A stretch of DNA of 50,542 nt from Phaeoceros laevis (Eukaryota > Anthocerotophyta > Anthocerotopsida > Notothyladales): NCBI GenBank assembly GCA_049999765.1, contig JBNGIQ010009324.1:84041-134582 (forward strand), given 5' to 3'. Below, in pieces: positions 14,457-24,364 of this stretch. How positions within the stretch are numbered: position 1 is the first letter of the stretch; each line of letters opens with the position of its first letter. The notes beneath the pieces are model-generated. The model was not told where the DNA came from. It made no database searches and was given only the letters and a program-made list of their open reading frames with translations. The position numbers and the translations under genes are program-made.

Positions 14457-15494
14457 GAGGCTTTGTTTGTTTGAATGCGCAGGCTATCAGGAGCTCGCGG
14501 AGGGCCTCTCCGGCGCCATCGGCTCGGGTCACCATGTGCTCGTATGGTAGGCTAGCGTGACTTTCCATGTTCGTGTTGTCCGCTCAACCCTCGCCTGCCG
14601 TACCAACTCTGAGGCCCTGCCGTACAACTCTGAGGACCAATCTTTATGAAAGAAATCCACAAAATGACACTAGCTTAATCAACTGAGTGTCCAGGCCATC
14701 CTGAATCCTGGGAAGATGCTCAAGCTACGTGCATTTGAGCAGCATCCCATAAAGGAGGATGCCTCATTGCCTCGCTCTGGCTTTCAGTCCAGCATGAATC
14801 AATTCTGAATCAATTCTGTCCAGCGTGAATAAAGCCGTGGAGGAGGTCTCTCGTGTGGCTGGAAGAGCTTTATCAAGAGCTTTATCAATTTTTGAGCCGG
14901 CAAGTGCCAATTTTGAACCATGAGTGAAGCCAATTTTGAACCACGTGTGAAGAGAAGAAGATGACGGGGGCTCTCCCAATTGTGACAGTCTGATACTGAT
15001 ACTCAACAGCCTCAACAGTCCCCGGTTTGACATTTCCGACTTCTTGAAAACGCCCAAGAATGTGCCTCGGAGGAGCCTTTCTGTTGTTGTTGACGGATGT
15101 CCATGATGGGGAGCTCCCGGTCGCCGGTCGAAAAACCTGGCGGGGTGTTCGATTCCCATGTGGAGTCCGCTTAACACCATAATCACTTTACTACTACTAC
15201 TGGATTGTGGCGATTGGTTTGCTTGTGAATTGGTAGAGCCGGCGATCACGTCACCACAAGCACTTCTTCTATGTGGTGTGTTACATTCCGGCAACTGCAG
15301 CTCCGTCGTATCGTGTTCTTCCTGGTTACTCTGTTGGCTGTATACAATCTGTTTTTCACGGATCTATTTTGTTGAGCTGCGAATGCGCGTTACGAAATTT
15401 GTGCGCTGATAACCTCCCAAGTATTTGTTCAACACGAAGCCGCCATGACTTCTCGTTAGCATTTCCCACTGTACGCAGACATTTCCTAGTTCCC
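14457..15494. other. Intergenic with SINE-like element
   Basis: No protein-coding gene is supported. The stretch holds the SINE-like copy at 15110-15201 and, to its right, the presumed promoter and 5' untranslated region of the sialidase-like gene. An exon-like AG...GT interval near 14482-14547 has no recognisable homologue. Confidence 0.4.
15110..15201 (+). mobile_element. SINE-like dispersed repeat, copy A
   Basis: This stretch matches 28763-28857 in inverted orientation at about 90 percent identity by eye over about 92 bases. It runs from GGGAGCTCCCGGTCGCCGG through a pol III B-box-like GTTCGATTCC (15147-15156) to a (CTA)n tail (ACTACTACTACT). A tRNA-derived SINE with a simple-repeat tail is the best reading. 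The A box is weak and no target duplication was resolved. Confidence 0.5.
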
Positions 15495-18144
15495 ATGGGG
15501 AGGTTGGATAGTCAGTGTGGCGGTCATCCAGCCGCACGGCAGAGAATCACCTTCAGACTCGGATTCTTGTTCTTTGTGGTATCTCTGGCATTTTTCCTCT
15601 TTGTATCCATGCTCTCTTCCAACTATTCCATCTCCACTGGCTATGGTGCAACCATTTCCAGTTCTGCTGAGAAGAATGGGGATTGGGGACAGCAATTGGT
15701 CAATACCAATGCAGGGGCTGGCGAGATCTTAGCAGCAGACGCTAATCTGGACGCAAGCACTGGTTTTGACGATTCAATGAGCGTAGCTGGGTGCGCAGAG
15801 AATAGAGCGCAACGATTTGACTGTCTGGTATGAAATGATGAGCTTGTTTGGGTGTCCTGATGATTGAGCACCGAGATCTGATTCCTCAGATGCTCAGTCT
15901 TACAAGTTCTAGTGGATTAGATGTAGTCTTGGGCCAGGAGATTAGGGAATCTTGTCCGGTTCTTTAAGATGTGTCGTTGTAAGACGATGACTGTAGCTGC
16001 AGTTGATGTTCATTTTTGGTAGGTGATGATTGTGGGGAGCAGATGGATGGACATCTTTACTCGTACAGTGAAGGGGGTCCTTGGGCCGCACAAATGAAAC
16101 AGGCTCAGGAGAATCCAACTCAGGCACATGGCTCGAATCTTTTAATTCTCCCATCAGGAGAACTTCTCTGCACCTGGTTTAGTGGTGTAGAGGGTGAAGA
16201 CGAGGTGGCAATTGTGAGTGTTCGTACTGATTGTGTTGTCCAGTTTCCAATGAAAGGGTTATCAGACTACTGGGGCATAGCTGAGAATCTTCCTGTTGCT
16301 AGTATCAAGTAACAGCCTGGCAACTTATGCAGGTCTTGGCCCATTTACCCTCCGGATCAGTCCAGTGGTCCGATCCAATTGTGGTGTCTGTAACGAAAGG
16401 ACGTGCCGCCCAGAATCCAGTTTTATTCTATGATGCTGAAAGCGACGTGCTTGTTCTTTACCATACATCACAGGTATTTCGGTGGTGGTGCCTCAGGTCT
16501 GTCATTCACGTGGATGTGGGCAAGGTGTAGGCATCTCAATGGTGAACATGACTATTCCTCATGTACTAGTCATCTATATGCTGATTGCAGATAGCATTTC
16601 GTGGGCAAGGTACAGCCCATGTTCTGGAGCTAAGGTCTTCCGACAAGGGTCAAACTTGGAACAACCCCAGGATAGTTTTCAAAGGACCGGTATTGGTCTT
16701 ACCTGTACTCTCAGACCGATCAACTGTTTTGTGGAATTCTGTCCATAAAAAGATAGTAGTTCTACTTCACTGCTTGCTTACACTGTTGCAGGGTCCCTTT
16801 GTTCGGAATCACTTAGTATTACTTCCGAGTGGTCACTGGTTGATGCCCATGTACTACACACCTGGTTAGTCTCTGATTTTTTCCCTCTGGAAAGAACTTA
16901 CTAGCAGTTGAGTTCAGATCTGTCTTCGAGAGTCTTTTACCTGTTATCAATGTGTGCTGCTATGTCTTGCAGATGGATATGGCCATTTTGAGACACATTA
17001 TTCTGCCAGCAAGCTATCGTTAGACCATGGGAGGACTTGGAAAGAGTATGTAATGACAGACAAAGGTAGTAGGATCACAAGGTTGCTTAAATTTCCCCAT
17101 CGAATTTGATTTCTGGCTTGGGTTTTTGTTTTTGTTTCCCTAGAAAAGGTAATTTTTGGGGTGACGTCCTACTTTGATTCTGAAATGATGAATGCCTGTA
17201 ATGGCAGGTCAGTTTCTTGTGCAACCAACTGTGGTCCAGGGCACAAGGGCTCTGATAGCTTTCTTCAGAAACAGGCACGCTGATTGGATGTTTACAAGTG
17301 TATCCACAGACGAGGTTGGTCCAGAAGCCGTTTTAAACTCTTCTTGTTGATTGCAGTTTCATCACTCTGAAGTGGCAGAGGAATTTCAAACATCATGTGG
17401 ATACTCGTACAGTCCAACCTCACGCTTTGTGGAATTGAAATAGCAGGGCCGAAGCTGGTCAAAACCACCTGTGAAGACAGTTATACCCAACAACAACAGC
17501 GGCTTGCAGGTAGGTGTGCAAATGACTATCTTGTCATAATGTCGTGTGCCAAGTGGGTAGATATCTTTCCAAGCTTTCACCATATGGTTCAATATGCTGT
17601 ACAGCTGCACCATCTCCCTAAGGAGCATTCCATTGTATGTAACGGGTGGATGAAAAACGTAAATAGTGGTACAGATACTTCGTGACAAGAATCATACGGG
17701 ACCGGTGATTGACATATATGTTGTTTCTTTGGATGGGTATGCACAGGCTTTGATTCTGCGAAGCGGGTCTCTCATACTTGTATTTAACAACCGGAGAGGG
17801 GCCAAAAGGTATCCACTGTCCATTGCCCTCAGTGAAGATGAAGGTCTTACATGGAAGTACGTTAGAGACGTGGAGCCTGGTGATCCTTCGGAGGTACTGC
17901 AAAAAACTTTCCGTTTTTTTATGTATGACGAAGAGCCAAATATTGAGTTCAAAATCGTTTTTGGATTTGTCTGCAGCTACCACCAGACGGGGAATACAGC
18001 TATCCATCTGTTGCGCAGTCAGTTGATGGATTTATCCATGTTAGCTACACCTACCTGCGACAAACTATCAAGTACGTGCGCCTGAACGAGTCATGGATAC
18101 GTCAAGGGGGCACTGTTGGGGAATTTGTTAGCACGTTTCGTTAA
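15495..18144 (+). CDS. Membrane-anchored BNR/Asp-box sialidase-like protein, 10 exons
   Basis: It encodes about 464 residues of the exo-alpha-sialidase superfamily (six-bladed propeller). ATG 15495 is the first Met of its frame. A hydrophobic segment at residues ~19-41 (LGFLFFVVSLAFFLFVSML) looks like a type II signal anchor, so the domain would be lumenal or extracellular. Exons are 15495-~15827, ~16023/16043-16213, 16333-16473, 16591-16689, 16792-16864, 16973-17065, 17208-17314, 17447-17509, 17747-17893 and 17977-18144. The first splice is uncertain: GTATGA at 15828 needs an acceptor at 16043 for phase. Asp boxes are SSDKGQTW, LSLDHGRTW, STDE|GRSW (split by an intron) and LSEDEGLTW. Other conserved segments are AQNPVLFY, GPFVRNH, FLVQPTVV and YPSVAQS. 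Plants largely lack sialic acid, so the natural substrate is unknown. Confidence 0.9.
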
Positions 18145-18416
18145 AACATACCAAAATGATGACATTGTTAAATTTTATAGAACCCAGTTCTTTCAGCATT
18201 TCCCATTTCTGCGGTTATGGCAGTAGAAAGGAAAGAGATCAGGAGCCGAGCAACCAGAAAACGATATCGTGTGAATCAACTCAATCGAGCACTGCCACCA
18301 ATAAGCTAGTGTCCTTTCTCAATGAGTAAATCTGGCAAAAAAATGTTCGTGCTAGTGTACAAGCTTATCCCCAAACTCACAACCCTCGGCGTTCAGGGTT
18401 ATGTAACACACCCATC

Positions 18417-20287
18417 TTACGCACGTTGGTCAATAACAAATTTCCGCAGTCGATGTAAAGCGACGTGCATAGTTTGATCATCTACCATTGCAAAACAGAG
18501 CCTAAACCAGCCAGGCTCTCTGCAAAGGCAAGCCGATCCCGGCGTAAGATTCAGTCCGACATTGTATAGCAATTCCCTGAACAGGTTCAACTCGCTTTCC
18601 CTGCTGCTGATATTAGCCAGCGGCTTTATCCAGCAAAAAAACCCAGCGCCACAATCAACAAATTCGATGCCTGCCTGCTGTAAGCCATGCCGGACAAATC
18701 TCCACCTTTCCCTGAGCTTTCTCTGGTTCTCAGGAATGTACGCCTTCACGAACTCCCTGTCTGAAAGGACGGAGTAGAGGACCTGCTGTGTGTGAGTAGA
18801 AACTGAGCTAAAGCGAGTCATCCTCCCTGCAGCATCCAGAACCTGTTGATTCCAGGAATAGAGAAGCCCAACCCGAAAACCTGGTATTCCCAAGATTTTT
18901 GATAGCCCGTAGATAAGGTGAACCCTACTGGCGCACTCAGGGTGCAAATTTACAAGCTTTGCGAAGCTAAGAAAATTTCCACTCCCATGTGTCGACCCTG
19001 CATATACCTCATCGGACACCAAATGGATGTCCCGCTCCCTCACAAAATTCAGCAGCAGCAGCAAGTAGTCTTCATCGTAGACAGTGCCCACAGGATTGGA
19101 CGGGGAAGTCAGCAGGAGGGCCTTCACAGTTCTCCCACTCCTCTTAGTCTGCACATAAGCTTCATCCAAAGCTGCTCTGGACACCAAAAAATCGTTCTTA
19201 CTACTGGATTGGACTGGCACAAGCTCTACTTGACTCCGCCATTTCACATCCCGGTTAAACCTGCGACACAGCGCAACGTCCACACCGACGAGACCCATGT
19301 TAGTAGGAGCCCAACATTGTTGCAAAGAAGCTCCGCTCTAACAAAACATAGCTGCACAGTCCTATCTGGCAGCTCAACCCACCCGCTGTATACTGGAGCT
19401 GGAACTAGGAAGGCATCCCCAGGTTCTGCCAAGCAGAAAGCCAAGAGTTCTATGGCTGCGGTTGCTCCTGTCGTGATAACCATCTTCTCTGCATCAAAAT
19501 GAGTATCCCCTCCAAAGGCTTCCTCCATAAAGCTCGCCATAGCCTGCAAGGACGGGCCATTGAAAAATGCTATGAGCCTACCAGTTTCATGAAGCAACCC
19601 TGCTTGCATGCACCGGTGACAACCAAGAAACACCAAGCAGGAACCCGGCTCACCGATCGGAAAATAGGAAGGCCATGGTACACATCAGGATATCCCGCAA
19701 TGGCTTTGAATTCCAGAACACTGACAACCTCTGGCGCTAGGCGGCCGTCGTAAGCGGCAAACCACTTGTCCAGCAAATCCAGCGACAGCTGCGAGAACGC
19801 ACCGAGTACATCAGAGCCGCAAATACCTTCATCTTTCGCCCCACCTCTCCAAAACAAGAAGCTGCAGCTCGCCTCCGGCAGCATGCAAGACCTGCAACCC
19901 TACACCCTCCACCCCGCATTCACTCACATTGTTCTCCGACAGGCCAAGCTGAATGCAGCCTCCCGGATTCCGCTGCGGGTGGAAGGTGTTGCGTGAAGCC
20001 TCTTCCCACCCGTCGTAGTAGGCTGCTACCTCCGGGTCCACCCGGAGCACCTCCAGCGCCCGTGCCGCCACGGGAGCATCGTTGAGACTGGGGGCAAGAG
20101 CTTCTTCGCCTTCCCCGTCCTGGAGAGGGGCAGGAGTGGGGCCCGGAGCTTGCAAAGCAACCTGGGACTGGCGGGAGCGGCGCAGGCGCAGCTGCATGAA
20201 GTAGAAGAGCGCGCAGGGGATGAGCGAGCCGAAGAAGATCCCCAGGCGGCCCTGCAGCACGCCCTGCAGCGGCACGATGACACGCAT
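18417..20287 (-). CDS. ACS10/12-like pyridoxal-phosphate aminotransferase, 4 exons
   Basis: It encodes 499 residues of fold-type I PLP enzyme in the ACC-synthase family. Exons on the minus strand are 20287-19928, 19788-19654, 19543-19383 and 19260-18417. The N-terminus RVIVPLQGVLQGRLG followed by a hydrophobic segment (FFGSLIPCALFYFMQL) is the membrane-anchor extension typical of the ACS10/ACS12 clade. Arabidopsis members of that clade act as aminotransferases and not as ACC synthases. Core motifs are LGLSENN, ITTGATAAIEL, PVYSG|FNRDVKW, SPSNPVGT, SDEVYAGS, the PLP-lysine segment YGLSKILGIPGFRVG and the C-terminal WFRLCFAMVDD. Its stop faces the sialidase-like gene 272 bases away (convergent). 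Aminotransferase activity is inferred from clade; ACC synthase activity is less likely. Confidence 0.93.
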
Positions 20288-20947
20288 CTTCCTTGTTGTT
20301 CCGCTTGCCCTTCTCCTGCTCTCACGACTCGTCCGCTTTCCCCATGTCTCACTTGGAGCTTCCTCCCAGTTCAGCCGTAGATTCGAACTTCCAAACCCCG
20401 CCGCAAGTTTAGTTCCACCATCCGTTATTTAGTCGCTTCCTCTCTCGTAAGTTTCGTCTGCCCCGTCCCGTTCCTCCCACTCATGTCTCATCTTCGTTCA
20501 GCACAAGGTAAGGCAGCTTTGCTTGTGTCATCTCAAACTGCACGGTAACACTGCCCATGATCGTAAAGTTGACAAGCATGGCTGCTCACCTGTAGAAGAA
20601 GATGCAACTAAAACTGGCAACCGTTGTGTACTACCGCAACGATAAGGGAACGTACCCAGCAGCTTGTTGAATTCAGCACAGCTGCACAGTCCTGCGCCAG
20701 CTGCAGCAGCACTCCCTTAGGGGGGCAAAAGCCCACTTCTCTATCGAACTCCAAGCCGTTCAGACGTCAAATGGCAAATCGATTAGGGTCTAGCGTGTGT
20801 GCTAGTGCGGTTAGGAATGCTCAACATTTTGCCTGGTCATGAGGTGGATGGATTTTTGAACAAAATGATGATCTCTTGAATTGGTAAAAAGAATCTTCCG
20901 ACGTTGTTGCGAACTTGCTACTCGTCTATTTAGAGGTTCTAGTTCTA
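20288..20947. other. Spacer between ACS-like and TH2-like genes
   Basis: Promoter and 5' untranslated region of the leftward aminotransferase gene and the 3' side of the phosphatase gene. Pyrimidine-rich near 20290-20470. No gene seen. Confidence 0.4.
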
Positions 20948-22360
20948 TTACATCTTGGAAGTCAGGAAATCTTCCGCTGAAGAGTCTCGCCCAAACAGGC
21001 ATGCTTCCACATCCTTCCATCCGGTGGCCTGAAAGAGGGTCCCGGTCTGACGAAAGGTGGACACAGAACCAGCAGACAAAGCAGCGCCAGCTTCTGCCAA
21101 TGGCAGCAATCGGATGCCGTTTTGGTCCAACAGATTTCGAAGTGCGGCTCTCTGGCCCATCACGACCCCCAGATCGGCATCCAGCAGGGCAAGCAAATCA
21201 GTTTGGGCGTCTCCAAAGTAGACCACCATTTTCTCCTGCTCAGTCCTGGAGGTGAGTTTTCGCAGAGCTTGCTGAATGCTTTCCTTGTCAATAGCATTAG
21301 TGATCCTATTTTCGAAGTGACCACTCGATTCTCCTAAGGCGTTAAATTCCAAATCGTTGCAATGCACGTACAATCGTTCCTCTGCAGATTTACACAAACG
21401 CACATGGCAATAATATCAGCTCATCTTTGAGGAAGTGATCCTTTGCACTAGTTGCAACAAAGCATGTTCTGAGATCCCAATTTGCAGCTACTGGGCAGGT
21501 GGGGCATATTTGCTTACCAGGTAAGGAAGAGAGGCCTCCATAGATAATGTCCCTTGACCAGTTTGCTGAAATAACGTGAATGGATGTCCCCAATGCTGTC
21601 AACCGGGATAGGAACTCTAAACAGTGCGTTTGCATTGGTGCACGCCCTCCAGCAAATCGGATTTCCTCCTTCCTCAAGCCTCCAAGGAAACCGGTTGCAA
21701 TTACCTTCTGCTTTCCAAGTTCACAACAAGACACTTTAGCCAATGGACATGAACTTTGTGAAGAAACACATGGATGAACTTTCGCTGTTGAAAATTATTT
21801 GTAAGCAGAAGTACCTCGTTGATAACTCTTTCCAGTCCTGCAAGATGCCTGAGCGTATTCCGAAGGATGCTGGAATCGGAAAATATTGCTGGGACAGCAG
21901 AACCAGATGCTTCAGTTTCATTATCTTCTTCATTATCCAGCAGCAAGGAAGCTCTGATGGTGGCCTCCAGGCGAGGGTCCAGTCCCAGTTTCACAAAATT
22001 CTCCAGAGTCACTTCACGTTTGATGTTGGTGGTAAGCTCACCAGTTGTTCTATCGTGGGCAGACTCACCAGCCTTGGCTGCAATTTGTTCCATGAGAACT
22101 ACCTCATATTCCTCCCACAGGCTTTCGTAGACTTGGATCATTCGGCCGTCCTTGATGTTACTTGAGTTCTCCTTAGCCCACACCAACAGCTCGCATGTGT
22201 CTTGGACGGTGAAAGTGCAGTCATAGTCAGTGGTGAAGAGAAGGTTTGCTGGCTTCCAAGCATTGGACCTGCTGCTGCCCATTGTGCAACGTCGGACGTC
22301 CTTGCAAGGCACTTGAGGGATTATTTCCTGTGAAGTTTGCTGGCCTGTTGCTAGGGACAT
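20948..22360 (-). CDS. TH2-like HAD phosphatase (thiamin monophosphate phosphatase family), 3 exons
   Basis: It encodes 389 residues in exons 22360-21815, 21707-21518 and 21381-20948 (minus strand, GT-AG, phases consistent). The sequence resembles the C-terminal haloacid-dehalogenase half of plant TH2, which dephosphorylates thiamin monophosphate. HAD motif I is TTDYDCTFT (DxDxT-like), the motif II serine is in VISANWSRDII, and motif IV is VVYFGDAQTDLLALLDAD. The tail RLLPLAEAG...TLFQATGWKDVEACLFG is also TH2-like. Plant TH2 proteins carry an N-terminal TENA domain. Here the protein starts only about 35 residues before motif I and no TENA domain is encoded upstream. ATG 22360 is the first Met of the frame. 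Role in thiamin metabolism is inferred from family. Confidence 0.85.
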
Positions 22361-22515
22361 CAACGTTGTGTTAACAATCCGAACACCTGGCAGCCTAAGG
22401 AATGGTCACTCCGAATTAACTCGAAACTGTTCTTCGGATCGGAGACTGTAAGGTGCAGAATGTGAGATCCTTCAAATGAGTTTCTGAGATCTGTCTCCAT
22501 GAGGTGGTGGTCCGC

Positions 22516-22522
22516 ATATATA
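22516..22522 (-). promoter_or_regulatory. Probable TATA box of the TH2-like gene
   Basis: On the minus strand the sequence reads CCTATATATGC, about 155 bases upstream of the start codon at 22360. Position and sequence fit a plant TATA box. Confidence 0.5.
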
Positions 22523-22863
22523 GGAGCCAAAGGCTGAAGATGCCTCCTTGGGCCTCGGCCCAAACTTCGTCAAGGTGAAGTTCTCTTTAGCTTTCATGCC
22601 TCAATAGCATAGATGTGGTTAATACTGGTTATAGCTTGTCTGGTTACAAGTGCTTCAATTCGTCATTTGTGTGGCTGCGGCCCAGCACGTAACCAAAATC
22701 GTTCAACAAATCTCAAGGTATTTCAGCTGGTGAGCTTGGTGATCAATCACCTAACATTGACTGTCCAATCACGTGATCACTGCTCATCTTGCTCTTGCAC
22801 AATGCATGTGCCAGTGACCTGCTCATCATCACCTGCTCCATTCTCAGATTCCTAAGATGCCAC

Positions 22864-23100
22864 CCTAGGACTTAATTAGGCCCCACACCACTATTACCAC
22901 TACCCTAGGACTTAATTAGGTCCAGACCACTACTACCACTACTCTGCGACTTAATTACTAGAGGCCACTACGACCACTACGACCACTACCCTAGGACTTA
23001 ATTAGGTCCATACCACTACTACCACTACCCTAGGACTTAATTACTAGAGACCACTACGAACATTACCCTAGGACTTAATTAGGTCCAGACCACCACCACT
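22864..23100. repeat. 39-40 bp minisatellite, six units
   Basis: The motif ccctaggacttaattag recurs at about 22863, 22902, 22942 (degenerate), 22988, 23028 and 23067, separated by ccactactaccacta-type spacers. Most steps are 39-40 bases and one is 46. It lies immediately beside a primer-binding-site-like sequence (23149-23159). Confidence 0.85.
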
Positions 23101-23148
23101 ACTACTACTCCTACTCATTGGAATTCATGCTCCATCATCTTGACGAGG

Positions 23149-23159
23149 CTCTGATACCA
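23149..23159 (-). mobile_element. LTR-retrotransposon primer-binding-site-like sequence
   Basis: The minus strand reads TGGTATCAGAG, the sequence complementary to the 3' end of initiator methionine tRNA used as the primer site in many plant LTR retrotransposons. It is preceded on that strand by ...GCAAGTATCA plus TC, so an LTR ending in CA would begin at 23162 on the plus strand. No gag or pol coding sequence was found to the left, so this would be a remnant. The far end of the LTR was not located. Confidence 0.5.
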
Positions 23160-23172
23160 GATGATACTTGCA

Positions 23173-23220
23173 ATCTTGGAGCAAAAGCTGGGAGCGATCT
23201 TGGAGCAAAAGCTGGGAGCG
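23173..23220. repeat. 24-bp tandem duplication
   Basis: Two exact adjacent copies of atcttggagcaaaagctggg plus agcg lie at 23173-23196 and 23197-23220, within the putative LTR. Confidence 0.9.
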
Positions 23221-23719
23221 CGAGAGCAAAGGCTGAGCAGAAGAGTTTCCCCCTCCTAGTACCCCAGCAGGACTGGCGAGCATGCCCTTAGGGTCTGTCC
23301 GCTGGCAACGGTATGCCGTTGCCCGTTCCTAACTAACTCCATTAACCTAGGTAACTTTGCATACTTATCATCCGTGTAACCCAGTATGGTTCTGACTTAG
23401 GTTAATTTAACCCTAGGTTAGTCCTACCTAACTAGTCCAGCTCTATGGCAATCCGTGCACTTGCACGCTCTCAAGCTAGGTCGCAAGCCTGCTTGCTCAG
23501 ATCACGGTCTTCACCGTGACATTTAGGTGCACGAGTTTGATCAAGACTAGAGAGGACTGCTAGAAGGAAACCTAGAAATACTACAAGTAAATGCTAGAGA
23601 ACAATCCAAGTTTTTTGTGCATGTGGGATTAAATATAGGAAAGGTAACGCTAGATTAGAACTAACATGATACTTAACCGTCATAGATGACATGTTACAGT
23701 AGCAAGTAGCTTGCCACTT

Positions 23720-23747
23720 GACTACTACTACTACTACTACTACTATT
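23720..23747. repeat. (CTA)n microsatellite
   Basis: About nine uninterrupted ACT/CTA units. Shorter runs of the same unit occur at 15189-15201, 25611-25621 and 28764-28775. Confidence 0.95.
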
Positions 23748-24055
23748 ACACAGGTTTTTTTGCCACAGGTTGACTTCTCCATGACTGTGGGGGACCGGTG
23801 TTCAAAGCCACCCAGGTGCAAAATTTTGAGACATACGTGTAGTAAAGAAGGAAACACACTTGGAATGGAAATGGGTTCCATGAAATTAGAACCTTCGGCC
23901 GATTCCAACCGGGCATGATTTGAAGCCAAGTACATCAATTAATGAATTCCGAGCATTAGGCAAGCTTTCTCCGGACAGGTCTCTAGCTTCTTATGTATGA
24001 TGTCCATGGAAATGCACTCCACGGCGGCGGGCTCTTGGCATAATTAACACGATGA

Positions 24056-24364
24056 TCATACGGCTGAAGCAAGCAAGAAGCTTCGATGGGCCGCATTCCA
24101 GCTGCCGCGCATGACCGTGCTCTTAGTGACCTCGCTGGGAACGTCGGCAACCAGCTCCTCAATGCCTTCAACATCCAGCGGCAATAGCGCGTTTTGCGTG
24201 AAAAGGAACTCTGCGATCTTCCGTCGCTTGATTTTCAAGTCGTCTATGCAGCTGGGCATGACACTTGTGTCGAAATTGCAAAGCGTGTAGTAGTAGAAAA
24301 TCTTGGAAGCCAGTTGGAGGAGAGCTTGACAAGCCTTAGTGTCCACAGCCAAACCTCCTCGAAA
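24056..24364 (-). other. Unidentified open frame, possible gene fragment
   Basis: A minus-strand frame of about 100 codons includes DTKACQALLQLASKIFYYY, IDDLKIKRRKIAEFLF and GSWNAAHRSFLLASAV. It has amphipathic, protein-like composition. I do not recognise it. It lacks an ATG at its left limit (the first candidate codon is TTG), so it would need an upstream exon or be a fragment. Confidence 0.25.

Noticed and set aside
14482-14547. Exon-like interval (AG...GT) reading YQELAEGLSGAIGSG
   Set aside because: No recognised homologue and no partner exons nearby.
15140-15160. Possible tRNA gene
   Set aside because: A B-box-like sequence is present but no cloverleaf with acceptor and anticodon stems could be drawn; a SINE-like repeat fits better.
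22864-23100. CRISPR-like array
   Set aside because: Units are contiguous and diverged with repetitive spacers; this is a plant minisatellite.
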